A DNA stretch of 64,000 nucleotides from Pseudomonas soli (GCF_900110655.1 NZ_FOEQ01000017.1:16630-80629), one strand, 5' to 3'; numbered from the stretch's first letter, positions 36,108 to 45,492 are shown. Notes: generated from the letters alone by a model not told the origin. A program made the numbers and translations.

Positions 36108-38740
36108 GTGGCGGTCTGTTCGACCGCTGGTTCGCCGCGCCGGCTCCTGCCCAGGCGCCCGAGGCGACACCCGCCGTCGGCCTGCAACTGTGGCTCGACG
36201 ACCAGGCGCGGGTGCTGCGCCTGGCCGGCCCGCTGCGCAGCTTGCTGGCATTGCCCGGCCAGGCTGGCGCACGGGTGCACGACTACCTGGAGCGACACAG
36301 TTGGCTGGTGCTCGAAGGCCATCCCGCAGACTGGCAGGGGCAGCCACTGGACTTGGATTTCCATACGGTCATGGGCCACGCCCTGCACACCCGTGGCTGG
36401 CTGCAACGCCACGAGCAGGGCTGGATGCTGCAACTGTTCGATATCGGCGACCTGCTCCGCGAACAGCGCTGGGATCGCCAGCGACCGCTGCTCGGAGAGA
36501 TCGGCCATGCCCTGCGCGAATGCGGCGCCGAGCGCCTGGCGCAGACGGTGCGCGAGCAGTTGCGTAGCCTGACTGAACACTGGCAGGCCGCCGCGCTGCG
36601 CCTGGTGCTGCGCGAGCCTGGCGGCTGGCGCCACTTTGCCAGCAGCGATGATGCCTGGCCCTGGCCCGATGATCGTCGGTTGCGGGACAGGCTGGACCAG
36701 TGGCCGACCCAGACCCTGATCGAGGTGCGCGACGACCCTGATCTGCTCGCCCTGTGCGGAGGCGCCTCGCTGTTCCTGGTGCCCTACCGGCAAGGGCTGG
36801 AGGCCGAGGCCTGGATGTTGTGCGCCGGGGCGCGCCAGGTGCCTGCGGTCGACATGGCCATGGCCCTGGTGCGCAGCCTGACCGAGCCGCTGCTGGTACG
36901 GCATCGCCGCCAGCAACTGCAGCACCAGGCCCATCACCTCGACGACCTGCAGCAGCAGTTGGGCGCGGGGTGGTGGGAGTGGCCGGCGCACGGCGACCTG
37001 CAGTTGGACCCGGCCCTGGCCGCAGCCCTTGGTTTCGACAGCCGGGTCGGCCAGGCCCAGTGGCTTGACCGCCTGCACCCGGCCGACCGCGAACCGGCGC
37101 AGCTGGCCCTGGACCAGGCCCGTGACGGGCAGGCGTTGAGCCTGGGTGTGCGTCTGCTGGACCGTGACCCGCTCGCGACGCCGCGCTGGTTCCATTGGGC
37201 CGGCCAGGGCCGGGGCGGCCAGTTGCGCGGTTTCCTGCTCGATATCAGTGCCCTCAAGGCCCAGGAGCAACAGGCTGGCGCGGCCCGGGCGCGGCTGGAG
37301 AACCTGATTGCCCGCTCACCCGCGGTGATCTATGTGCAACGCTATGCCGAGGGCGCGCTGCACAGCGATTTCTACAGTGCCAGCCTGGCGCCGTTGCTGG
37401 GTTGGGAGGCCGACGGCGAATTCGCCCGCCAGCCGGGCCTGGCGGTGCACCCCGACGACCGTCCGCTGTGGCTGGAGCGCACCCGCAGCCTGCTGCGCGA
37501 TGGCCAGGTGCGTTGCCGCTATCGCCTGCGCGACCACCTGGGGGGTTACCACTGGATGCTCGACGAGGCCCGCCTGCTGCGTGACGACTTGGGTCAGCCG
37601 CTGGAGGTGGTCGGCCTGTGGCTGGACGTCAGCGAAGCCACCGAGGCCGCCGAGCGCATGCGCCAGAGCGAGGAACGCTACCGGGTGCTGGTGGAGGACT
37701 CGCCGGCGATGATCTGCCGCTATCGCCCGGACCTCAGCGTGCTGTTCGGCAATCGCCCGCTGGCCGATTACCTGGGTTGCACGCCCGAGCAGTTGCAGGG
37801 CGCGGACCTGGGGCAATGGTTGTCCGCCGACCAGCGCGAGGGATTCATCCAGCGCCTGCGGGCACTGACGCCCGAGCAACCGGTGAGCAGCGCGGAGATC
37901 TGCCTGCAGTTGCCTGGCCGTGAGCATGCCTGGTGGGTCTGGGCCGACCGCGGCATGTTCGACGGCGAAGGCCGCCTGCTCGAGGTCCAGGCCGTGGGCC
38001 GTGACAACACCGAGGTGCGGCGCAGCCAGCAGCAGCTGTTGCAGGGGGCCAAGATGGCTACCCTCGGCGAGTTGGCCACCGGCCTGCTGCACGAGATCAA
38101 CCAGCCGCTCAACGTGATGCGCATGGCGGTGGTCAATGCGCTCAAACGCCTGGAGAACGGCGCCGCCGATCCGGCCTACCTGGAGGACAAGTTGCGTCGT
38201 ATCGAGGCGCAGGTAGAGCGCGCGGCCCGGCTGGTCGAGCACATGCGCGTGTATGGTCGGCGTTCGACGGTCGAGCGCGAGCGCTTCGCCGCCTGGTGCG
38301 CGGTACAGGGCGCCCATGCATTGCTGGAGGAGGGCCTGCGCGGCAAGGGCGTGGCGCTGCAGCTGGAATCGCCCGAGGCGATGCCACAGGTGCTCGGGCA
38401 TCAGGACCAGCTGGAGCAGGTGCTGATCAACCTCATGGTCAACGCCCGCGATGCCTTGCTGGAACAGCAGGTGGCGCAGCCCTGGATTCGCGTGCGCCAG
38501 GCACTGCATGGCGAGCGGCTGTGGCTGCTGGTGGAGGACAATGCCGGCGGCATCGATGCGCGGCTTCACGAGCGGATCTTCGAACCCTTTTTCACCACCA
38601 AGCCGGCTGGTGTCGGCACCGGCCTGGGGCTATCGGTCAGCCATGGCATCGTCAGCCAGATGGGCGGCGAACTGACGGTGAGCAATACGCCCGGGGGCGC
38701 GTGCTTCTGCATCGAGCTGCCGGTTCACTGCACCAGTTGA
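36104..38740 (+). CDS. pprA: PAS sensor histidine kinase PprA
   Basis: An 878-residue soluble kinase predicted to phosphorylate PprB. No membrane helix is seen. The N-terminal 270 residues are poorly conserved, followed by three PAS/PAC-like modules (about 285-390, 395-510, 520-640). The H-box ATLGELATGLLHEINQPLNV carries the phospho-His near 662. The ATPase domain shows NLMVNARDALL, VEDNAGGID, FFTTKPAG and GTGLGLSVSHGIV. The start is GTG, overlapping the preceding stop by four bases. It converges on tadG, and the two frames overlap by 16 bases. Confidence 0.93.
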   Translation: MSGGLFDRWFAAPAPAQAPEATPAVGLQLWLDDQARVLRLAGPLRSLLALPGQAGARVHDYLERHSWLVLEGHPADWQGQPLDLDFHTVMGHALHTRGWLQRHEQGWMLQLFDIGDLLREQRWDRQRPLLGEIGHALRECGAERLAQTVREQLRSLTEHWQAAALRLVLREPGGWRHFASSDDAWPWPDDRRLRDRLDQWPTQTLIEVRDDPDLLALCGGASLFLVPYRQGLEAEAWMLCAGARQVPAVDMAMALVRSLTEPLLVRHRRQQLQHQAHHLDDLQQQLGAGWWEWPAHGDLQLDPALAAALGFDSRVGQAQWLDRLHPADREPAQLALDQARDGQALSLGVRLLDRDPLATPRWFHWAGQGRGGQLRGFLLDISALKAQEQQAGAARARLENLIARSPAVIYVQRYAEGALHSDFYSASLAPLLGWEADGEFARQPGLAVHPDDRPLWLERTRSLLRDGQVRCRYRLRDHLGGYHWMLDEARLLRDDLGQPLEVVGLWLDVSEATEAAERMRQSEERYRVLVEDSPAMICRYRPDLSVLFGNRPLADYLGCTPEQLQGADLGQWLSADQREGFIQRLRALTPEQPVSSAEICLQLPGREHAWWVWADRGMFDGEGRLLEVQAVGRDNTEVRRSQQQLLQGAKMATLGELATGLLHEINQPLNVMRMAVVNALKRLENGAADPAYLEDKLRRIEAQVERAARLVEHMRVYGRRSTVERERFAAWCAVQGAHALLEEGLRGKGVALQLESPEAMPQVLGHQDQLEQVLINLMVNARDALLEQQVAQPWIRVRQALHGERLWLLVEDNAGGIDARLHERIFEPFFTTKPAGVGTGLGLSVSHGIVSQMGGELTVSNTPGGACFCIELPVHCTS

Positions 38741-40680
38741 GCGTGGCCGCTGGAGCAACTGAGGTTGGCGCCGACCTCGGCGCTGGCCAGATCGATGCCC
38801 AGCACCTTGAGCAAGCCGTTGACCAGTGGATCGAGCAGCGGGCTGAGCAGGTTCCTGATGATCGGCTCGAGGATGTTCTTCACCCCATCCAGCAGGCCGG
38901 CGGTGAGCACCAGCACCTGGCCGAGGCCACTGTTGGCAGTGGGTCTGTAGGCTTCCAGATGTACTCCCGCAAGCGTGCCGGACAGACTGCCCACCACCTG
39001 GCCCTGGTCGCTATCCATGGGCTGGAACATCGGATCCTGGCCGATAGTGCGTGGGGCATGGTCGCCGGCGAAGACCAATGGTTTTTCCGTTGGGCTGCTG
39101 CCGAGCAGCTTGGTGTCCACCCGCAGGCCGATACCGCCGCCGGCATAGGGCACGCGTGTACCGCAGGAAGGCGGCAGGATCAGCAGGCGGCTGCAGACAT
39201 TGGTGCCGATATCGATTACCGGCAGGGCCTGCACTTTCACTAGGTCAGGCCCATTGCTGAGGAACTCGGCCGGTGAGTCGAACTTGCCGATCGCGATCCT
39301 CGCCGCCGAGCGCTGGGTGAGAGTGGTCAGGCTCTTGGGCGCGCAGCTGTAGTTGTCGGGTGGTGCCGGGCGCAGGCGGCTGGTGCCTTCGGCCACTTCG
39401 ATGCCGATGTCGATGTGCACCTGGCTGTCCAGCAGCTTGATGTCGCTGACCTTGCACGGGATGCCCAGGGCGCAGGTCAGCGACTGCACGGTGCCCAGCA
39501 GGTTCAGGCTGAGCAGGTTGTTGAGCACGTTGGTCAAGGGCGCCGCCAGGTCCAGCACGGCATTGAGCAACCCGGCGATGCCGGTCAGCAGGGGCAGGTC
39601 CAGTGATACCAGCGCGCGGATCTGCGCGGTATGGACGCGCAACTCATCGCTGCGCGGGTCGCCCACGGCGGAGTTCTGCGGGGGCTGGATCACCTTCAGA
39701 TACACGCGGCCGTTGATCAGACCCAGCACGGTGATGGGGATCTCGGCGTTCACCGCTTGCCGATTAGCCGCCAGTTGAATCATGGCCTGGACCAGTTGCA
39801 GCAGTTGCACGTTCGCGTCCAGGCCGGCCTGGACGGTGCCGGTCTGCAGGTTGAGTAATTGTCCAACGGTGATCGGCCCTTTGAGGTCCGCGGCGAGTTT
39901 GAGCAGATTGCCGGTCACCTCCACGGCGGCGCCGCTTTGCTGCAGTACCTTGACGGCGACGTCCAGCAGCTTGTCGGCGGTGGTCTGGAGGTTCAGCAGT
40001 TGCTGGTAGTCGCCCAGGTTCAGGTGCAGGTCGGTGGACAGTGCGTCGAGGTAATCGAGCAGGTTGAGCTGGGTATCGGCGATGCCTTGCCAGCCCAGCA
40101 CGGTGAGTTGGGTGCTGGCGCCGATGGCCTTCAACAGGGCGTTGAGAATGGCCGACTGCATCGAACTGACCTGCAGCAGTGTGCTGCGAATGCTCAGCAT
40201 TGCCTGGGGCGGCCCAGGGTTGGCGGCCACCGCGCTGGCGCGCAGGGTGGTGGTGCGGGCGATGGCACCGCCCTGCACCAGCGCGTAGATGCCACCGGCA
40301 AAGCTGGTGACCACCACATTGCTGACCTCGACCTTGATCGCCTCGTTGCGCTGGTTGTCGGCAGTGAAGGTGCGCAGGTTGTCATTGCCGGTGCGCAGGT
40401 AGCCACAGCTGGCGATCAGCGGGTTGAGCGGCGAATGGCCGTTGCGGGTGGCGGCGGTGCGGGCCAGGGTGGATGCCTGCGGGCCGCTGCCGGTGCAGGC
40501 GCCGTCATGCTCGGCGGCTTCCAGCGCAGCCATGTCGGCGATGCGTTGCAGCTTGCGTTGTTCGAGGTAGAGGCGGCCGCTGTCGACGGTCAGGAGCATG
40601 AACACCAGGGCCAGGCCCATGGTCAGCGCGGCCATCAGGCCGATCGCGCCGCGTTGGCGCACAACGGAACGGGGAACCAC
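38725..40680 (-). CDS. tadG: Flp pilus assembly protein TadG
   Basis: A 651-residue inner-membrane-anchored pseudopilin-like protein. The N-terminus RQRGAIGLMAALTMGLALVFMLLTVDSGRLYLEQRKLQRIADMAALEAA is the TadG signature: helix plus the segment used to spot the family; the Glu at position +5 of Flp and TadE is absent, as in other TadG proteins. The large periplasmic part is rich in leucine-rich amphipathic stretches. I start it at GTG 40680, six bases from AAAGGAG; the longer frame uses an unsupported TTG. It sits alone on the minus strand, its 3' end overlapping pprA. Confidence 0.88.
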   Translation of the reverse strand: MVPRSVVRQRGAIGLMAALTMGLALVFMLLTVDSGRLYLEQRKLQRIADMAALEAAEHDGACTGSGPQASTLARTAATRNGHSPLNPLIASCGYLRTGNDNLRTFTADNQRNEAIKVEVSNVVVTSFAGGIYALVQGGAIARTTTLRASAVAANPGPPQAMLSIRSTLLQVSSMQSAILNALLKAIGASTQLTVLGWQGIADTQLNLLDYLDALSTDLHLNLGDYQQLLNLQTTADKLLDVAVKVLQQSGAAVEVTGNLLKLAADLKGPITVGQLLNLQTGTVQAGLDANVQLLQLVQAMIQLAANRQAVNAEIPITVLGLINGRVYLKVIQPPQNSAVGDPRSDELRVHTAQIRALVSLDLPLLTGIAGLLNAVLDLAAPLTNVLNNLLSLNLLGTVQSLTCALGIPCKVSDIKLLDSQVHIDIGIEVAEGTSRLRPAPPDNYSCAPKSLTTLTQRSAARIAIGKFDSPAEFLSNGPDLVKVQALPVIDIGTNVCSRLLILPPSCGTRVPYAGGGIGLRVDTKLLGSSPTEKPLVFAGDHAPRTIGQDPMFQPMDSDQGQVVGSLSGTLAGVHLEAYRPTANSGLGQVLVLTAGLLDGVKNILEPIIRNLLSPLLDPLVNGLLKVLGIDLASAEVGANLSCSSGHAQLVQ

Positions 40681-40769
40681 GGGCACTCCTTTGCCGGCCT
40701 GGGGCCCGGCAGCGCGGCGGCAGTGCAAGGAGTGTAGTCAAGGTGATAGCAAGTTGCCTTGATCGAAGT

Positions 40770-40821
40770 GCCCCGCCCCAGCGGCGCATCGCGGGGGCGG
40801 GGCAGCGGGTTTGCCCCGCGA
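40770..40821. repeat. GC-rich palindromic region downstream of the DUF4136 genes
   Basis: GCCCCGCCCC (40770-40779) can pair with GGGGCGGGGC (40794-40803), and alternatively ATCGCGGGG (40788-40796) with CCCCGCGAT (40813-40821). These competing hairpins belong to the same GC-rich palindrome family as 3589-3610. The location suits a terminator for the DUF4136 operon. Confidence 0.55.
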
Positions 40822-40829
40822 TCAGGGGC

Positions 40830-41390
40830 TCAATGTGGCGGATAGTTGCTCAGCAACTGGGTCACGGTCTTCTGGATCGCCGCGTTGCGCTCCTGCGGGC
40901 TGGGTGGGTAGTTGTTCATGATCTGTTCGGCGCTGCCACGCCACACCAGCTTGCCGTCACGCCCGTCGAACAGGTCGACCTGGATGGTCGCCACCTTGTA
41001 GTCGACGCTGCGGGTCTCGTTGTACATCGGCCCGCCCCAGTAGCCGCCCCAATAACCACCCCAGGCGCCGCCATAGTTGGTGGTGATCTGCTGCTGGCGG
41101 TCCTCGACGATCAGGTAGGCGCGCACCTTCACATCGGCCCGGGCACTGCCCTGGACCGGGCGCAGGCCACGCTGGTCGAGTTGCCCGGCGACCGCCTGAC
41201 GGATGCGCTGCTCGGTCAGGTCGCTCTTGATCCGCGGATCGTCCGGACGGTATTGCAGGGCCGGCTCCTGCCAGGCCCAACTGCGGTAGGCGGCGAAGTC
41301 GCGGCTGGCATCGAAGTCCTGCTGCACGTTGTTGCTCGAACAGGCCGCCAGCAGCAGGGCGAAGGACAGAAGGACGAGACGGCGCAACAT
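40830..41390 (-). CDS. DUF4136 lipoprotein (second copy)
   Basis: A 186-residue lipoprotein with lipobox LLLAAC (Cys17). The DUF4136 core contains FAAYRSWAWQEPALQY, IRQAVAGQLDQRGLRPV and the C-terminal block VDLFDGRDGKLVWRGSAEQIM. A Gly/Tyr/Trp-rich insert (GGAWGGYWGGYWGGP) sits mid-protein. It is 19 bases downstream of a paralogue of similar order, suggesting tandem duplication. DUF4136 proteins are cell-envelope lipoproteins of unknown function. Confidence 0.87.
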   Translation of the reverse strand: MLRRLVLLSFALLLAACSSNNVQQDFDASRDFAAYRSWAWQEPALQYRPDDPRIKSDLTEQRIRQAVAGQLDQRGLRPVQGSARADVKVRAYLIVEDRQQQITTNYGGAWGGYWGGYWGGPMYNETRSVDYKVATIQVDLFDGRDGKLVWRGSAEQIMNNYPPSPQERNAAIQKTVTQLLSNYPPH

Positions 41391-41409
41391 GATGGTTCTC
41401 CGTAAAGGG

Positions 41410-42042
41410 TCAGCTGGGAGGATAGCCGCTCATCGCCTTGCTCACCGACTCGCGCAGGGCGCTTTCGCGTTCACGCGGCGAGTCCTTGTCGCTGCCGCTT
41501 TCGGCGCTGGCGCTCCACACCGGCTGGCCGTTGCGGGCATCGAACAGGTCGATGCGCACCACCATCACTTCGACCTGGTAGGTGCGCACGATCGGCACGC
41601 TGCCATAGGCGCCATAACCATTGCGGTAGCCGCCGTAGCCGACGCTGCCATAGGGGTAGGGGCCGTAATAGGGATCGTAGTCGTAGTCGCGTACCTGGCG
41701 CAGGCGCCGCTCCAGGCGCACGTCGGCGCTGACCAGCAGGTCGGCAGGAGCATTGTGGGCCGGGCGCAGGCCGTGCTGGTCGAGGGCGCTGCTTACCGCG
41801 TCGGCCAACTGGCCCGGCGTAGCGTTCGCCAGGCCGCCGGGGGGCTGGCTGTTGCGCCAGCTCCAGCTGCGGTACCGGCCATAGTCGCGCGGTGGCGTGG
41901 GGTAGGCGCTGGCGTCGAAGGTACCGGCGGCTTGCGGCGGTGCCGGTGGCAGCGGCTTGCCGCTGGCGACATAGGGGTTGCTGCTCTGGCAGGCGGCCAG
42001 GGCGAGGGGGAGCAGGGCCAGGCAGAGCAGACGGTACGGCAT
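41410..42042 (-). CDS. DUF4136 lipoprotein (first copy)
   Basis: A 210-residue lipoprotein starting MPYRLLCLALLPLALAAC (Cys18), with a strong ribosome site (AGGAGG). It has YGRYRSWSWRNSQPPGG, LADAVSSALDQHGLRPA and VVRIDLFDARNGQPVWSASAES, matching its downstream paralogue block for block, and a Tyr/Gly-rich insert (DYDYDPYYGPYPYGS). The longer frame upstream overlaps cmoM and is not coding here. Function unknown. Confidence 0.87.
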   Translation of the reverse strand: MPYRLLCLALLPLALAACQSSNPYVASGKPLPPAPPQAAGTFDASAYPTPPRDYGRYRSWSWRNSQPPGGLANATPGQLADAVSSALDQHGLRPAHNAPADLLVSADVRLERRLRQVRDYDYDPYYGPYPYGSVGYGGYRNGYGAYGSVPIVRTYQVEVMVVRIDLFDARNGQPVWSASAESGSDKDSPRERESALRESVSKAMSGYPPS

Positions 42043-42062
42043 GTATCCTCCTGGCGGGCGGG

Positions 42063-42812
42063 TCAGTGGGGCCGGCAGATCCAGTGCAGGTAACGACCCA
42101 GGCCGGCGAAGCTGGGGTGGCGACGGTGCGCCAGCTCCATCTCCAGCAGGTCGAGCAGCTCGGCCTTGGCCTGGAACTCCTTGGGCATGTAGTCGTGGAA
42201 CACCCGCACGCCGCTTTCGCTTTCGACCTGCCACATGGGCTCAAGTTGCGCCTTGAGCTCGCGTGGATCAAGTGGTTTCTGTGGCGTCAGGCTCTGCTTC
42301 TCGCCGGCCAGGCGGTTATGCCGCAGCTTGCGGAAATGCCCCTTGAGCAGGTTGCGGTAGACCAGCGCGTCGCGGTTGTAGAAGGCCAGCGACAGCCAGC
42401 CGCCCGGCGCGGTCAGCTGATGAAGCACCGGCAGGATGCTTTCGGGTTCGGCCAGCCATTCGAGCACCGCGTGGCACAGCACCAGGTCGTAGGGCTCGGT
42501 GAGCTGGCCAAGCAGGTCCTGCCAGGGCGCCTGGATGAACGTCGCCTGCTGGCCGGCCTCGGCGAAGCGCGCACGGGCACCGTCGAGCATCGGCGCGGCG
42601 GGCTCGGCGAGGGTCAGTTGGTGGCCACGCTGGGCCAGCCACAGGGCCATGTGGCCCAGGCCGGCACCGATGTCGAGTACCCGCAAGGGGCGGTCGGGCA
42701 AGGTTTCGGCCAGGTCGGCCTGCAGCACCGCCAGGCGGATCGCCCCTTTGGCGCCGCCATAGATCTTCTCGGCGAAGCGGCTGGCCAGCTCATCGAAATG
42801 ACGGTCGTTCAT
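42063..42812 (-). CDS. cmoM: tRNA 5-carboxymethoxyuridine methyltransferase CmoM (SmtA)
   Basis: A 249-residue SAM-dependent methyltransferase. Motif I is LRVLDIGAGLGHMALWLA, followed by LAEPAAPMLDGARARFAEA, DLVLCHAVLEWLAEPE and the C-terminal LDLLEMELAHRRHPSFAGLGRYLHWICRP typical of CmoM/SmtA. In E. coli it methylates the carboxymethoxy group of cmo5U at position 34 of several tRNAs. Its ATG overlaps the stop of the MazG-like gene by four bases (ATGA), so both are coupled. Confidence 0.88.
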   Translation of the reverse strand: MNDRHFDELASRFAEKIYGGAKGAIRLAVLQADLAETLPDRPLRVLDIGAGLGHMALWLAQRGHQLTLAEPAAPMLDGARARFAEAGQQATFIQAPWQDLLGQLTEPYDLVLCHAVLEWLAEPESILPVLHQLTAPGGWLSLAFYNRDALVYRNLLKGHFRKLRHNRLAGEKQSLTPQKPLDPRELKAQLEPMWQVESESGVRVFHDYMPKEFQAKAELLDLLEMELAHRRHPSFAGLGRYLHWICRPH

Positions 42813-43114
42813 TTGGCGAAGCGCCTCTCGCTGTCGGCGAGCTTGGCCCGCACCACCTCGTTCATGTCCAGGCCAAGCTCGCTGCACAGCAGCAGCAGGT
42901 AGAGGACGATATCGCCCACTTCCTGGCCGGCGTGGGCAAGCTGGTCGGCGGGCAGCTGGCGCGACTGGTCTTCGCTCAGCCACTGGAAGATCTCCACCAG
43001 CTCGGCCATTTCGACGCTGGCGGCCATGGCCAGGTTCTTCGGGCTGTGGAAACCCCGCCAGTCGTTGGTGTCGCGGATGCGGTGCAGGCGTTCGGTCAGT
43101 TCTTGCAGGTTCAT
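42809..43114 (-). CDS. MazG-like nucleotide pyrophosphohydrolase
   Basis: A 101-residue all-helical NTP pyrophosphohydrolase of the MazG/RS21-C6 (dCTPase-like) family. The metal-binding pattern is visible: EMAELVEIFQW (ExxE) and EVGDIVLYLLLLCSELG (ExxD). It likely hydrolyses abnormal or surplus dNTPs. The start MNLQELTERLHRI has a ribosome site GGAGAT. It is four bases overlapped with cmoM downstream; the pairing seems to be positional rather than functional. Confidence 0.87.
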   Translation of the reverse strand: MNLQELTERLHRIRDTNDWRGFHSPKNLAMAASVEMAELVEIFQWLSEDQSRQLPADQLAHAGQEVGDIVLYLLLLCSELGLDMNEVVRAKLADSERRFAK

Positions 43115-43170
43115 CGGGATCTCCTCGTGGCGCATAGCTTCCGGCGAGGTTCCTTGCAAAGCAAGCCCGA

Positions 43171-44022
43171 TCAGAGCGCGCGCCAACTGCCGAGCATGTG
43201 CACCAGCCCACCGTGGCCATCCAGGCGCAGCTCGCCGGCCGGACCCGCCTCGCTGGCGCTCAGCACTACTTCCGAAGGCAGTCGCACCGGCTTATGGAAA
43301 TCCACCGCGAATTCATAACCGGCTTTCGGCAGGTGCCCCTGCAGCGCCGCCAGCGCCATGGCCTTGCTCCACATGCCGTGGGCGATGGCTCTGGGGAAAC
43401 CGAACAGCCGTGCGCTGAGGCGGCTCAGGTGGATCGGGTTGTAGTCGCCGCAGACCCTGGCATAGCGCCTGCCGATGTCGCTGTCGGCGTACCAGCGGGT
43501 GGCCTCGGGCAATGCGGCGGGTGTCTGCGCGGTGGCGCTGGCGGCCTGTTGCTCGAGCTTGAGGCCGCGCACCAGCATGCGGCTGGTCTCGCGCCAGAGC
43601 AGCCCGAGCCCGTCCTCGGCCTCGGTCACCAGGTCGAAGGTGCCGCCCTTTTCGTGGGGCTGCAGGTTGTCGGCGAACACCGCGAAGCGCAAGCCATCGA
43701 TGCCGCCCAGTGGGCGCAGCACCCGCAGGCTGTTGTGCAGGTGCACCAGCCCGAGCAGGGGGAAGGGGAAGTCGTCGCCGGTAAGCAACTGCAATTGCAG
43801 GCTGAAGGCCATGACGTGCGGGTAGGTGCCCGGCAGGCGGCCGTCATCGGCGAAGTGGCAGAGCCGGCGGTAGGCTGCCAGGTTGGTGCCATCGACCCGC
43901 AGGTAGCAGCGCAGGCCCGGCTCAGGCAACTGGCTGCCACGGATCTTGCGTCTGCCGAGGGCGCGCAGGTAGAGGTTCAGGCGTGAGTCGGGGCTGTGCA
44001 GGTCGTGCCAGGGTCGGGTCAT
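43171..44022 (-). CDS. MaoC-family hydratase/dehydratase
   Basis: A 283-residue double hot-dog protein. The C-terminal MaoC half has the hydratase signature YARVCGDYNPIHLSRLSARLFGFPRAIAHGMWSKAMAL, with the catalytic Asp/His pair (DxNPIH). The N-terminal half is a degenerate hot-dog domain, as in eukaryotic-type and mycobacterial HTD2/HadB-like enzymes. It starts two bases after the FabG-like gene stop, so the pair likely catalyses successive reduction and dehydration of a 3-oxoacyl thioester. The acyl carrier (CoA or ACP) cannot be told. Confidence 0.88.
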   Translation of the reverse strand: MTRPWHDLHSPDSRLNLYLRALGRRKIRGSQLPEPGLRCYLRVDGTNLAAYRRLCHFADDGRLPGTYPHVMAFSLQLQLLTGDDFPFPLLGLVHLHNSLRVLRPLGGIDGLRFAVFADNLQPHEKGGTFDLVTEAEDGLGLLWRETSRMLVRGLKLEQQAASATAQTPAALPEATRWYADSDIGRRYARVCGDYNPIHLSRLSARLFGFPRAIAHGMWSKAMALAALQGHLPKAGYEFAVDFHKPVRLPSEVVLSASEAGPAGELRLDGHGGLVHMLGSWRAL

Positions 44023-44024
44023 GG

Positions 44025-45377
44025 TCAGGCTCCCATCAAGGCCTGGCCGCAGACCCGCAGGGCCTGGCCGTTGACCGCGCCGGAACCTGGCTGGCTGAGC
44101 CAGGCGATGGCCTCGGCGACATCCTGCGGCAAGCCGCCCTGGCCGAGCGAGCTCAGGCGCCGGCCGGCCTCGCGCAGGCCCATGGGCATGGCCGCGGTCA
44201 TGTGCGTCTCGATAAAGCCCGGCGCCACCGCGTTGATGCTGGCACCCTGTGCGGCCAGGCGCGGCGCCCAGGCCTGGGCGAAACCGATCAGCCCGGCCTT
44301 GCTGGCCGCGTAGTTGGACTGGCCGCGGTTGCCGGCGATGCCGCTGACCGAGGCGAGCAGGGTGATACGGGCGTCGCGCTGCAGCTTGCCACCCTCGAAC
44401 AGCGCCTGGGTCAGCACCTGCGGGGCCTTGAGGTTGACGGCCAGCACCGCGTCCCAGTATTCCGGGGTCATGTTGGCAAGAGTCTTGTCGCGGGTGATGC
44501 CGGCGTTGTGCACCAGGATGTCCAGGCCTTGCGGCAAGGCTTCGAGCAACTGCGCGGCGGCATCGGCGGCGCAGATGTCCAGGGCCAGGGCACGGCCGCC
44601 CAGGCGCGCGGCGAGGGCGTCGAGGTCGCGCTGCGCCTGGGGCACGTCGAGCAAGGTCACCTCGGCGCCATCGCGGGCCAGGGTTTCGGCGATGGCCGCG
44701 CCGATACCTCGCGCGGCACCGGTGACCAGGGCGTGACGGCCGGCCAGCGGGCGAGTCCAGTCTTCGACCTGGGCGGCGCACGCCGACAGGCGCAGGACCT
44801 GCCCGGAAACGAACGCACTCTTGGGCGAGAGAAAGAAGCGCAGCGCGCCTTCGAGCTGGTCTTCGGTGCCGTCACCGACATACAAGAGGTTGGCCGTGGC
44901 GCCGTTGCGCAACTCCTTGGCCAGCGAACGGCTGAAACCCTCCAGGGCGCGTTGGGCGACACTGGCTTGCGCATCGTCCAGGCTTTCCGGGGCGCGCCCC
45001 AGGATCACCACATGGGCGCTGGGGGCCAGGCTGCGCAGCAAGGGCTGGAAGAATTCGTGCAACTGCTTGAGCGCGTCGCTGTCGGACAAGCGACTGGCAT
45101 CGAATACCACGGCCTTGATTTTCGGCCCCAGGCCGGCGACCCAGGCGGGGGCGTCGAGTGCTTCGGCGTCGAAGCCGTAGCAATCGGCGGTCAGGCGTGG
45201 GGCGATTGCCGCGACCTGGCTGGCCAGTGGGCCGCCACCGAGCACCAGCGCGCCCTCGATGGGGCGCAGGCGCCCGGCCTGCCAGCGCTCCAGCGGCACC
45301 GGGCGCGGCAGGCCGAGGGCATCGACCAGTTTGCGGCCAAGGGTGGAGTTGGCAAAGCCCAGATAGCGGTCGCTCAT
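44025..45377 (-). CDS. Two-domain 3-oxoacyl reductase, FabG4-type
   Basis: A 450-residue short-chain dehydrogenase with an extra N-terminal Rossmann-like domain (about 1-205), the high-molecular-weight FabG layout known as FabG4 in mycobacteria. The C-terminal SDR domain has the cofactor loop VTGAARGIGAAIA, HNAGITRDKT, and the catalytic Ser/Tyr/Lys set (LLASVSGIAGNRGQSNYAASKAG). I start it at MSDRYLGFANSTLGRK; ten residues more are possible. It is divergent from the thiolase gene over 115 bases and upstream of maoC. It probably acts on 3-oxoacyl-CoA. Confidence 0.9.
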   Translation of the reverse strand: MSDRYLGFANSTLGRKLVDALGLPRPVPLERWQAGRLRPIEGALVLGGGPLASQVAAIAPRLTADCYGFDAEALDAPAWVAGLGPKIKAVVFDASRLSDSDALKQLHEFFQPLLRSLAPSAHVVILGRAPESLDDAQASVAQRALEGFSRSLAKELRNGATANLLYVGDGTEDQLEGALRFFLSPKSAFVSGQVLRLSACAAQVEDWTRPLAGRHALVTGAARGIGAAIAETLARDGAEVTLLDVPQAQRDLDALAARLGGRALALDICAADAAAQLLEALPQGLDILVHNAGITRDKTLANMTPEYWDAVLAVNLKAPQVLTQALFEGGKLQRDARITLLASVSGIAGNRGQSNYAASKAGLIGFAQAWAPRLAAQGASINAVAPGFIETHMTAAMPMGLREAGRRLSSLGQGGLPQDVAEAIAWLSQPGSGAVNGQALRVCGQALMGA

Positions 45378-45492
45378 GTACGGTTCTCCCTGAAGGCAAG
45401 CATGCAAGTGTGGACCAACTTTGTGGCAGGGTCGTTCGAATAGCCGAAAAGAACCTAGTCTTAAGGCTCAAATTGTTTCAGGAGGAACAGGC

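Noticed and set aside
43983..45443. 486-residue frame antisense to the FabG4-type gene
   Set aside because: Low-complexity composition, and the minus strand shows a complete SDR motif set.
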